A stretch of 5,678 nucleotides of DNA from Halorhodospira sp. (GTDB lineage: Bacteria > Pseudomonadota > Gammaproteobacteria > Nitrococcales > Halorhodospiraceae): contig SKYL01000012.1 of the NCBI GenBank assembly GCA_007127935.1, forward strand, positions 1 to 5,678, read 5' to 3'. The notes under the pieces are model-generated. The model was not told the DNA's origin. It did no database searches and worked only from the letters and a program-made list of their open reading frames with translations. Below, piece after piece: positions 1-5,678 of this stretch (positions are counted from its first letter, which is position 1; each line of letters opens with the position of its first letter). The position numbers and the translations under genes are program-made.

Positions 1-952
1 CCAGACGGGCCGCGGCCACCGTATCGGCCGGATCGTCGTAGGCCGGAACGATGAGTCCACCGTTGAGGAAGATAAAGTTCACATAGCTGGCGGCCAAGCG
101 GCGGCCCTCGTCGTCGACTTGGGGCGCGGGCAGCGGGAGCGGTACCAGCCGGTAGGGCTCCCCGCGCAGGGTGCGCAGCGCGGCCAACCCCTCGGCCATG
201 GCCCGCAGCGGCTCGAAGTGCTCGTCGTCGGGATCGGTGCAGGTGGCGTAGGCGATGGTCTCCCGGTCCAGGAAGCGAGCCAACTGGTCCACGTGCCCGT
301 CGGTGTCGTCACCGGCCAGCCAACCGGATTCCAGCCAGAGGACCCGCCCGGCGCCGAGGCGCGCCGCCAACTGCTCTTCGATGCGGCTTTGCGGTGTCTC
401 GCCGTTGCGGTTGGTGTGCATCAAGCAACGGCGTGTGGTGAGCAAAGTGCCGGCGCCGTCGCTGTCGATGCTGCCGCCCTCCAGGACCCACTCGATCCTC
501 CGGTAGGAGCCGGCTCCGAAGACCCCGGCGTCGGTGAGTCTGCGGGTGACCAGATCGTCGTCACGGTGGGGGTAACGTTGGCCCCAGCCGTTGAACTGGA
601 AGTCGAGCAGCTGCGCGGCTCCGCCGGGCTGGATCACGGTGATGGGCCCGTGGTCGCGGGCCCAGACGTCATTGGACGGCGCTTCGGCGAGGATCAGCCG
701 GTCCGCGGGGATGCCGGCGTCGATGAGCCGGGTCCGCACCGAGGCGAGGTGGGCGCCATTACGGCAGACTACCAGCAGCGGCTCGAAGCGGGCCGCCGCC
801 GTGGCCAAACCGGTGAAACACGCCTCCACCTCCGGCAACGCGGCGCCCCAGCCGTTGCCGGCGTGGGGCCACGTCATCATCAGCGCCGCGTGGGGCTCCC
901 ACTCGGCGGGCAGACGCGGCTTTTGGCTGTCGGGGTGGACGGGCACGTTCAT
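1..952 (-). CDS. aguA: Agmatine deiminase (agmatine iminohydrolase), C-terminus beyond window
   Basis: The product hydrolyses agmatine to N-carbamoylputrescine and ammonia, a cytosolic step in putrescine synthesis from arginine. The frame is open for 317 codons from the ATG at 952 and leaves the window at base 1. Visible family features are RLPAEWEPHAALMMTWPH (13-30), NDVWARDHGPI (94-104, substrate-binding Trp/Arg/Asp region), LEGGSID (157-163), and DDTDGHVD (215-222) with the catalytic His220 and nearby Asp222. The family is usually about 340-370 aa, so the last 30-50 residues, including the nucleophilic Cys near the C-terminus, lie off the left edge. An in-frame GTG at 979 would add nine residues; neither start has a strong ribosome binding site, and I chose the ATG because the conserved N-terminus begins soon after it. 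The related peptidylarginine deiminases share this fold, but the motifs and length favour agmatine deiminase. An aguB gene (N-carbamoylputrescine amidase) may follow off-window; this is inference. Confidence 0.93.
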   Translation of the reverse strand, partial: MNVPVHPDSQKPRLPAEWEPHAALMMTWPHAGNGWGAALPEVEACFTGLATAAARFEPLLVVCRNGAHLASVRTRLIDAGIPADRLILAEAPSNDVWARDHGPITVIQPGGAAQLLDFQFNGWGQRYPHRDDDLVTRRLTDAGVFGAGSYRRIEWVLEGGSIDSDGAGTLLTTRRCLMHTNRNGETPQSRIEEQLAARLGAGRVLWLESGWLAGDDTDGHVDQLARFLDRETIAYATCTDPDDEHFEPLRAMAEGLAALRTLRGEPYRLVPLPLPAPQVDDEGRRLAASYVNFIFLNGGLIVPAYDDPADTVAAARL

Positions 953-995
953 GGTTGCGGCGGATCCCGGGTGGTTCACCTCAAGAGGGGCGGCG

Positions 996-1024
996 AATAT
1001 ATAAGATTCCCCCGTGCGGGGCAA
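996..1024 (-). promoter_or_regulatory. Candidate sigma-70 promoter for aguA
   Basis: On the minus strand, TTGCCC (1019-1024, four of six matches to the -35 consensus) is followed after exactly 17 bp by TATATT (996-1001, five of six matches to the -10 consensus). This TATATATT tract is a conspicuous AT-rich island in GC-rich DNA. Transcription would begin near 989, giving a leader of about 37 nt before the ATG at 952, or about 10 nt before the alternative GTG at 979. Seen in sequence; activity is inferred. Confidence 0.5.
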
Positions 1025-1175
1025 AGCCGTAGACTGGCGCCCCAACGAGGCACACCGTAGCACTCGGCGGCGGCTTTCACTACCGAGGCCCGTGGCCGTT
1101 TGCTGGAGGACCCGGATGGGTTGGAACCTCCGTGCCATGTGGAAGTCAAGAATGTGACCGCGGCGGTCAGCGTTT

Positions 1176-1182
1176 GAGGGAG
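1176..1182 (+). promoter_or_regulatory. Ribosome binding site that fixes the TTG start of lolC
   Basis: GAGGGAG lies six bases before the TTG at 1189-1191. This placement supports the TTG as the real initiation codon over the in-frame ATG at 1132, which would add 19 residues (MPCGSQECDRGG...) unlike the family. The protein from the TTG begins (M)FRPVELFIGLRYTRARR, the usual LolC/E-family N-terminus. Confidence 0.8.
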
Positions 1183-1188
1183 ATCATC

Positions 1189-2433
1189 TTGTTTCGACCG
1201 GTGGAGCTGTTCATCGGATTGCGCTACACCCGCGCCCGGCGGCGTACGCACTTCGTCTCGTTCATCACGCTGACCTCCATGATCGGCATCGCCTTGGGCG
1301 TGGCGGCCCTGATTACGGTGTTGTCGGTGATGAACGGCTTCGAGCGGGAACTGCGCGAGCGGATCCTCGGCATGGTCTCCCACGCCACGGTGCACGGACT
1401 GTTGGGTACGGTCACCGACTGGGAGCCGGTTCTGGCGGCGGCCGAGGCGCACCCCCGTGTCCTGGGGGCAGCCCCCTTCGTGGAAGGGGAAGTGATGATC
1501 ACCCGTGGCAGCCAGGTGAGTGGGACGCTGATCCGGGGCGTCCACCCCGAGTTTGAGCCCCGGGTCTCCCGGGTCCTCGAGCAGATCATCGACGGTCACG
1601 GTGGCCTGGTTGAGGGTGAGTACGGCATCGTCCTCGGCTCCGCGCTCGCGCGGCAGTTGCGTGCCCGGGTCGGGGACCGGGTCAACATCATCACCCCCGA
1701 GGCGCGGATCTCGGTGGCCGGGGTGGCGCCGCGGATGCGCCGATTCACGGTGATCGGTATCTTCGAAGTGGGGATGTACGAGTACGACCGGACCCTGGCG
1801 GTGGCCCACCTCACCGATGCGGCGCGGGTCATGAGTCTGGGGGAGGGAGTCACCGGCATCCGCCTCCAACTCGACGACATGATGGCGGCACCGTGGCTGG
1901 CCCACGATGTGGCCCGGCAGTTGCCCGGCGATTACCGGGTGCTCGACTGGACGCGGCAACACGCCAACTTCTTCCGCGCGGTACAGACCGAGAAGACGGT
2001 CATGTTCGTCATCCTTGCCCTCATCGTCGCCGTGGCGGCGTTCAATATCGTTTCCACGCTGGTGATGGTGGTCCGCGACAAGCAGGCCGATATCGCCATT
2101 CTGCGTACCTTGGGGCTGAGCCCGGGCAGCGTGATGACGGTCTTCATCATCCAAGGGGCGTTGATCGGCCTGGTGGGGACCACGTTGGGCGTGGCCGGGG
2201 GTGTCGCTCTGGCCCTCAACGTGGAGAACATCGTGCCGGCCATCGAGGCCTTGTTGAGCATCGAGTTCCTGCCGGCGGACGTCTACTACATCAGCGACTT
2301 GCCGTCCGACCTGCGCCAGGGGGATGTCTGGCGGATCACCCTCATGGCGCTGGGGCTCTCCCTGCTGGCCACGCTGTATCCAGCTTGGCGGGCCGCACGC
2401 ACCCAGCCGGCGGAGGCGTTGCGATATGAGTGA
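1189..2433 (+). CDS. lolC: Lipoprotein-releasing ABC transporter permease, LolC/LolE family
   Basis: This is the inner-membrane permease that, with the ATPase LolD, extracts outer-membrane lipoproteins and passes them to periplasmic LolA. From the TTG at 1189 it is 414 aa, a normal family length. The order is a cytoplasmic start (FRPVELFIGLRYTRARRR), TM1 about 23-48 (SFITLTSMIGIALGVAALITVLSVMNGF), a large periplasmic MacB-like domain about 50-265, and three C-terminal helices near 270-297, 315-345 and 380-400 (FtsX-like). Between TM2 and TM3 lies the LolD-coupling segment RDKQADIAILRTLGLSPG (296-313). PRMRRFTVIG (181-190) can be aligned by eye with the LolA-binding Hook region of E. coli LolC. 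The stop overlaps the lolD start by 8 bp (ATGAGTGA), implying translational coupling. No second permease gene is in view, so this may be the single-permease LolF type that pairs with itself; that assignment is inferred. Confidence 0.95.
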   Translation: MFRPVELFIGLRYTRARRRTHFVSFITLTSMIGIALGVAALITVLSVMNGFERELRERILGMVSHATVHGLLGTVTDWEPVLAAAEAHPRVLGAAPFVEGEVMITRGSQVSGTLIRGVHPEFEPRVSRVLEQIIDGHGGLVEGEYGIVLGSALARQLRARVGDRVNIITPEARISVAGVAPRMRRFTVIGIFEVGMYEYDRTLAVAHLTDAARVMSLGEGVTGIRLQLDDMMAAPWLAHDVARQLPGDYRVLDWTRQHANFFRAVQTEKTVMFVILALIVAVAAFNIVSTLVMVVRDKQADIAILRTLGLSPGSVMTVFIIQGALIGLVGTTLGVAGGVALALNVENIVPAIEALLSIEFLPADVYYISDLPSDLRQGDVWRITLMALGLSLLATLYPAWRAARTQPAEALRYE

Positions 2434-3118
2434 ATCGCGTTCACCGGTATTGGCTTGCCGGGGTCTGAGCAAGACCTACAGCGAAGGACCCCAGGATGTG
2501 GATGTGCTCCGTGGGGTCGATCTGATCTTGCAGCCGGGGGAGCAGATCGCCGTGGTCGGCCCATCGGGGTCCGGCAAGAGTACTTTGTTGCACCTGCTGG
2601 GCGGACTTGACACCCCCACCGCCGGAGAGGTGGAAGTGGACGGCGAAACCATCCACGAGCTGCGCCAAGCCGCCCGCGGTCGGCTGCGCAACCGCGCCCT
2701 GGGCTTTGTCTACCAGTTTCACCACCTGCTGCCCGAGTTCACCGCCTTGGAGAATGTGGCCATGCCCCTGCTCATCCGGGGTGAGAGTGCCCAGCAGGCC
2801 GCCGGGGCGGCCCGCGAGGTGTTGGAGCGTGTGGGGTTGGCGGACCGGGTGGAACACCGCCCAGGAGAGCTTTCGGGCGGGGAGCGCCAACGGGTGGCCA
2901 TCGCCCGTGCCATCGTCACCCGTCCGCTGTGCATCCTGGCCGATGAACCCACCGGGAATCTGGATCGCCACACGGCGGCCCGGGTCTTCGGGCTGTTGCA
3001 GGCCCTCAACCGGGAGGCCGGCACGGCCGCCATCATCGTCACCCACGACCTCAACCTGGCCGGACAAGCCGACCGGATCTACCGGTTGGACGACGGGCAG
3101 CTACTGGAAGGCAACTAA
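2426..3118 (+). CDS. lolD: Lipoprotein-releasing system ATP-binding protein LolD
   Basis: This is the cytoplasmic ATPase that powers lipoprotein release by the Lol permease. The 230-aa protein has every ABC motif intact: Walker A GPSGSGKST (45-53), Q-loop Gln97 within FVYQFHHLLPEFTALENV (94-111, the stretch typical of LolD), signature LSGGERQR (149-156), Walker B CILADEP (169-175) with catalytic Glu174, D-loop NLD (178-180) and switch His207. The length is normal for LolD. The ATG at 2426 has GGAGG (2412-2416) nine bases upstream, inside the end of lolC, and overlaps the lolC stop by 8 bp. The two are therefore almost certainly co-transcribed and translationally coupled. A longer in-frame reading from 2324 would only add lolC-internal sequence. 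MacB-type ATPases are close relatives, but the neighbouring permease and the QFHHLLPEFTALENV stretch favour LolD. Confidence 0.97.
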   Translation: MSESRSPVLACRGLSKTYSEGPQDVDVLRGVDLILQPGEQIAVVGPSGSGKSTLLHLLGGLDTPTAGEVEVDGETIHELRQAARGRLRNRALGFVYQFHHLLPEFTALENVAMPLLIRGESAQQAAGAAREVLERVGLADRVEHRPGELSGGERQRVAIARAIVTRPLCILADEPTGNLDRHTAARVFGLLQALNREAGTAAIIVTHDLNLAGQADRIYRLDDGQLLEGN

Positions 3119-3153
3119 TCCCTCGGAGAGGACTGTCGGTGCGGAACTGGATC

Positions 3154-3239
3154 ACCCGTCATTGCGAGCGAAGCGAAGCAATCTCCACCACTTGGAGTCA
3201 ACCCAAGGAGATTGCTTCGCTTCGCTCACAATGACGGGT
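3154..3239. repeat. Palindromic REP-like repeat, two inverted 33-bp units
   Basis: The left arm (3154-3186, containing CGTCATTGCGAGCGAAGCG) and right arm (3207-3239) are 33 bp each and reverse complements except for one position (C3165 facing A3228). The spacer is 20 bp and has its own short TTGG/CCAA pairing (3192-3195 with 3203-3206). Each arm carries a short tandem GCGAA motif. The element lies between convergent genes, 35 bp after the lolD stop and 14 bp before the DUF2062 stop. The unit resembles dispersed repeats known from many unrelated bacterial genomes; this is recalled knowledge and copy number here is unknown. A transcript would form a very stable hairpin and could block read-through or stabilise 3' ends. 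Only a weak U-containing tail follows it on the plus strand (UUAUUCGGUGUUU), so a classical intrinsic terminator is uncertain. Confidence 0.88.
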
Positions 3240-3253
3240 TATTCGGTGTTTCC

Positions 3254-3793
3254 TCAGTCTTTCGGGTGTCGCCCGTTGTGGGGGTACCGCTTGCTCCGGA
3301 GTTGGAGGTGACGGTAGACATAGAACCGCCAAGCAAGATGCGCCAATAAGTATCCGACCGCGGCGGCCAACAATCCGATGATGACCGAGCCGAGCAACAG
3401 CGGTTGCCAGATCTGCGCCAGATTGTCCCAGAACCACTCGACCCTCAGCTCGAACGGCTTGCGTTGGATGTTGGCGCCCATGATCTTGGCGCCCAGCTTG
3501 TAGGACGCATAGAGCATCGGTGGCATGGTGAACGGATTGGAGACCCAGACCAACGCCACCGAGATCAATAGATTGACCCGTACCAGGATGGCAACGCCCG
3601 CGGCCACGACCATCTGCATCGGGATCGGCAGCATACAGACAAAGAGCCCCACGGCGACGCCACCGGCCACCGAGCGCCGGTTGAGGTGGAGCAGAAAGGG
3701 GTCCTCCAGCAAGTGGCCGAAGAATCCGATTCGCCCCCGCTCCCGGATACTTTGCAGATCCGGGAGATAGCGTCTGAGCCATCTACGAGGCAT
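3254..3793 (-). CDS. DUF2062 family inner-membrane protein
   Basis: This is a 179-aa protein of the DUF2062 family, whose biochemical role is not established. Recognisable parts are the basic N-terminus (MPRRWLRRYLPDL), the family core HLNRRSVAGGVAVGLFVCML (36-55) running into PIPMQM, and the conserved VSNPFTMPPMLY (84-95). Hydrophobic segments lie near 42-75, 78-98 and 131-155, followed by a basic tail (YVYRHLQLRSKRYPHNGRHPKD), so an inner-membrane location is expected. The ATG at 3793 has AGGAG (plus-strand bases 3799-3803) five bases upstream. The gene converges on lolD across the palindromic repeat and diverges from comEC across 102 bp. As I recall, DUF2062 genes sit beside lol and comEC genes in Pseudomonas and relatives, which suggests an envelope role but does not prove one. 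Nothing looks truncated. Confidence 0.92.
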   Translation of the reverse strand: MPRRWLRRYLPDLQSIRERGRIGFFGHLLEDPFLLHLNRRSVAGGVAVGLFVCMLPIPMQMVVAAGVAILVRVNLLISVALVWVSNPFTMPPMLYASYKLGAKIMGANIQRKPFELRVEWFWDNLAQIWQPLLLGSVIIGLLAAAVGYLLAHLAWRFYVYRHLQLRSKRYPHNGRHPKD

Positions 3794-3895
3794 CGCCTCT
3801 CCTACAATTTCAGCCTGTGGCCAAGCCTTTACCTCGCCACCGGGACCACGGTAAATTCGAATCCCGAAACGACTTTACATCACCAGGGATGGACC
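3794..3895. promoter_or_regulatory. Divergent DUF2062-comEC control region
   Basis: This 102-bp gap must hold the promoters for both divergent genes, unless one is read from further away. TTTACC (3828-3833) and GGTAAA (3850-3855) form an inverted repeat with a 16-bp spacer. On the plus strand TTTACC could act as a weak -35, with TAAATT (3852-3857) as a weak -10 at 18 bp spacing. Being nearly symmetric, the same bases could serve the other strand. The matches are poor, so this is a tentative proposal. Confidence 0.3.
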
Positions 3896-5678
3896 ATGCG
3901 GGCAGGAGCGCTCGCCTTTTCCGCCGGTGTGCTGCTCTTCCATGGGGTGGTCGCCGCACCGTATACAGGCTGGTTGCCGGCCGTACTGGGCTTGGCGGCT
4001 GCGGCGTTGCTCTGCTGCCGGCCGCCCCCTATACACTGGCTTGCTTGGTCCCTGGTGGGCTTCGCCTGGACCGCATTCCAGATCGAACACCTCATGGACC
4101 GGCAACTCGACCTTCCCGCCGGTGCCCATGCCGATGTGGTGCTCGATGTGCGCATCGCCGATATACCACATCGCGATGCGCAACGTACCGTATTTTACGC
4201 TATTCCGCTCGCCTCACCGGATGAATGGGGCCTGGAGAACCCACCGCGCCAGCTTCGCCTGGCTTGGTACGGACCGGCGCCGCGACTCTCTCCCGGGGAA
4301 GAGTGGCGGTTACCGCTCCGCCTGCGTCCGCCGGACGGCTTTCTCAACCCGGGTGGCTTCGACTACCAGCGCTGGCTCTTCGTGCGCCGTGCCGGGGCCA
4401 CCGGCTATGTACGGACGGGGCGGTCGGTCGCTACGCCGGAATGGCTGGGGGAGACGGCTTCGTTTCACCGCGTGCGGGAACGGATCGCCCGGGCGGTGGA
4501 GCACCGGATGGAGGGTTCCCCCCGTACCGGGTTGGTCCAGGGGCTGGCCGTGGCGGTGCGCACCGGTATCAGCGACGATCAGTGGCAAGTGCTCTCCCGC
4601 ACCGGTACCGGCCACCTGTTGGCCATCTCCGGCCTCCATGTAGGCCTGGTTGCCGGGATGGCCGGGGGTGCCGTGGCGCTGGGCTGGCGGTTGTTCCCTT
4701 TCCTGATTCGAGCCACCCCCGCCACGGTGGCCGGCGGGTTGGCGGCGTTGGGGGCGGCTTCGATCTACGCGGTATTGGCCGGTTTCACGCTGCCCACGCA
4801 ACGGGCACTCGTTATGTTAACGGTGTTCGTTACGGCGTTACTCCTGCGCCGCTCCTCCCATGGGTGGCACTCTTGGGCCGTGGCCGCCGCGGCGGTGCTC
4901 GGTCTCGACCCCATGGCGCCCCTGGAAGCAGGATTCTGGCTCTCTTTCACCGCCGTGGCCACGATCCTCCTGGGGATCCAATACCACTCGCCGACGCGGC
5001 CCCGTTTGTGGGCTTGGCTGCGCCTGCAGTGCGTGATCAGCTTGGCGCTGCTGCCGCTGCTCGCGCTGTGGTTCGGTGAGGTCCCGTGGGTGTCGCCGCC
5101 GGCGAACATCGTCGCCATCCCGGTGGTGGGGTTCGCGGTGGTACCGCCTGTCTTGCTCGGTGTCGCCTTGTTACCGCTCAGCGAGACGTTGGCCGGCCTT
5201 TGTTGGCATTTGGCGGACTGGGTATTGGCCCTACTTTGGCACTTCCTGGCCCCCGCCGCCGAGTGGACAGAAGCCGGAAGCCCCGGAGGACGGTTCCCGG
5301 CATGGCTTCTGTGGGCCTCCGGCATCGGTGCTTGGCTCACCTTGATGCCGCGCGGATGGCCGGCACGGTTGGTGTGCGTTCCACTGCTGGCCGCGCTGGC
5401 CTTTCCTCCCGTCGATCCTCCTCCCGCCGGCCCCCGGGTCACGCTGTTTGATACCCGGGGCGGCATCACCGCATTGGTGGTCAGTGACGGTGTGGCGGTG
5501 GTCTACGGCCTCGGTCCCGGAGGCGGTTTGAACGGTGTGCGCATCGCGTTGGAGCCGTACTGGAGCCGCCGGGGCGGTGTGCCGGACTTGGCGGTGGTGC
5601 CGCGCCAAGACGCCTTCTGGTCCGGCGGGCTCGCCACCTTCGAGACGTTGTGGCCCGATGTACCCATCTACCGGGGGG
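3896..5678 (+). CDS. comEC: ComEC/Rec2 DNA internalization channel protein, C-terminus beyond window
   Basis: ComEC forms the inner-membrane channel through which single-stranded DNA enters during natural transformation. The frame is open for 594 codons from the ATG at 3896, which has AGGGA (3885-3889) six bases upstream, and leaves the right edge. Family members are about 750-800 aa, so 150-200 residues are missing. In order: N-terminal hydrophobic helices (about 3-62), a DUF4131 region ending in FLNPGGFDYQRWLF (149-162), the competence core with TGHLLAISGLHVGL (238-251) and LAGFTLPTQRALVM, many transmembrane segments to about 505, then the start of the metallo-beta-lactamase-like domain at about 514. 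That last domain looks degenerate: D519-T-R-G-G replaces DVGQG, YGLGP (537-541) replaces the usual LxDTGP, and PRQDAFWSGG (569-578) replaces the HxDxDHxGG region. The channel core appears complete. The gene could also be a competence relic in a non-transforming strain. Confidence 0.93.
   Translation, partial: MRAGALAFSAGVLLFHGVVAAPYTGWLPAVLGLAAAALLCCRPPPIHWLAWSLVGFAWTAFQIEHLMDRQLDLPAGAHADVVLDVRIADIPHRDAQRTVFYAIPLASPDEWGLENPPRQLRLAWYGPAPRLSPGEEWRLPLRLRPPDGFLNPGGFDYQRWLFVRRAGATGYVRTGRSVATPEWLGETASFHRVRERIARAVEHRMEGSPRTGLVQGLAVAVRTGISDDQWQVLSRTGTGHLLAISGLHVGLVAGMAGGAVALGWRLFPFLIRATPATVAGGLAALGAASIYAVLAGFTLPTQRALVMLTVFVTALLLRRSSHGWHSWAVAAAAVLGLDPMAPLEAGFWLSFTAVATILLGIQYHSPTRPRLWAWLRLQCVISLALLPLLALWFGEVPWVSPPANIVAIPVVGFAVVPPVLLGVALLPLSETLAGLCWHLADWVLALLWHFLAPAAEWTEAGSPGGRFPAWLLWASGIGAWLTLMPRGWPARLVCVPLLAALAFPPVDPPPAGPRVTLFDTRGGITALVVSDGVAVVYGLGPGGGLNGVRIALEPYWSRRGGVPDLAVVPRQDAFWSGGLATFETLWPDVPIYRG

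Larger units (their letters stand above)
953..1188. other. Divergent aguA-lolC intergenic region with several inverted repeats
   Basis: This 236-bp gap is the longest non-coding stretch in the window. Its left part carries the aguA promoter. Its right part, upstream of lolC, holds short inverted repeats: AAAGCCG (1023-1029) with CGGCTTT (1071-1077); CTCGG (1063-1067) with CCGAG (1083-1087); GGCC-CGT-GGCC (1087-1097); and GGCAC (1049-1053) with GTGCC (1132-1136). The best local hairpin is 1105-1131: GGAGGACCC pairs with GGGT and CCTCC, leaving a GGAT loop and a five-base TGGAA bulge. No convincing -10/-35 pair for lolC was found, no U-tract marks a terminator, and no small gene is supported. 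Confidence 0.45.

Noticed and set aside
119..1060. Plus-strand 313-codon open frame across aguA
   Set aside because: It is antisense to aguA, has low-complexity composition without recognisable motifs, and overlaps both the aguA start and promoter. The minus-strand frame carries clear agmatine deiminase motifs.
1049..1137. Possible tRNA-like fold (GGCAC/GTGCC ends, CTTTCAC loop, GGTTGGAACC)
   Set aside because: Only five acceptor pairs form, there is no D-loop GG, no proper anticodon stem and no TTCRA T-loop. The sequence does not fold as a tRNA or a selenocysteine tRNA.
976..2472. Minus-strand 498-codon open frame antisense to lolC
   Set aside because: It is rich in His, Asp, Gln, Arg and Pro as expected from the reverse complement of a GC-rich gene, has no motif, and opposes the certain lolC and lolD frames.
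3154..3239. CRISPR array or IS terminal repeats
   Set aside because: There are only two units in inverted orientation with one short spacer and no cas or transposase gene nearby, so neither a CRISPR array nor an insertion sequence is supported.
3198..3782. Minus-strand 194-codon frame ending in RHCERSEAISLG
   Set aside because: It overlaps the DUF2062 gene in another frame, and its C-terminus is only a translation of the palindromic repeat. The CERSEAI-type peptide is a known annotation artefact.
3853..3866. TTCGAATCCCG resembling a tRNA T-loop upstream of comEC
   Set aside because: The flanking bases do not form a five-pair T-stem and no acceptor, D or anticodon arm is found upstream.
4225..5079. 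Plus-strand 284-codon frame inside comEC
   Set aside because: It is an out-of-frame shadow. The frame from 3896 is uninterrupted and carries the competence-core motifs throughout this interval.

Overview
The window looks like ordinary chromosomal DNA from a GC-rich gammaproteobacterium. This is inferred from the outer-membrane lipoprotein sorting genes, the order lolC-lolD / DUF2062 / comEC, a gammaproteobacterial-type agmatine deiminase and strong G/C preference at third codon positions. I cannot name the genus. There are five protein genes. Three are complete (lolC, lolD, DUF2062) and two are cut by the window edges (aguA on the left, comEC on the right). There are no RNA genes, phage genes, IS transposases or CRISPR arrays.

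Layout: aguA (agmatine deiminase, minus strand) runs off the left edge and lacks its C-terminal part. A 236-bp divergent intergenic region holds a good sigma-70-like promoter for aguA and several inverted repeats on the lolC side. lolC (414 aa, TTG start with a strong ribosome binding site) and lolD (230 aa) overlap by 8 bp. Together they encode a lipoprotein-release ABC transporter, with a single permease gene in view. A 135-bp convergent gap after lolD holds an 86-bp palindromic repeat made of two inverted copies of a REP-like unit. Next comes a minus-strand DUF2062 membrane protein (179 aa). It is divergent from comEC, which begins after a 102-bp gap and continues past the right edge (594 codons visible).

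How the genes relate: lolC and lolD certainly act together, extracting mature lipoproteins from the inner membrane and handing them to LolA. DUF2062 and ComEC are inner-membrane proteins and, as I recall, neighbours of lol genes in other gammaproteobacteria such as Pseudomonas. Whether that linkage is functional is unknown. aguA belongs to polyamine metabolism and is functionally separate.

I found no convincing undescribed system. The most notable observation is in ComEC. Its C-terminal metallo-beta-lactamase-like domain starts inside the window, but the positions that normally bind metal are mostly replaced: the HxDxDHxGG region reads PRQDAFWSGG. The channel and competence core looks intact. 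The palindromic repeat between lolD and the DUF2062 gene comes second. Its sequence resembles repeats that produce spurious CERSEAI-type peptides in many genome annotations.
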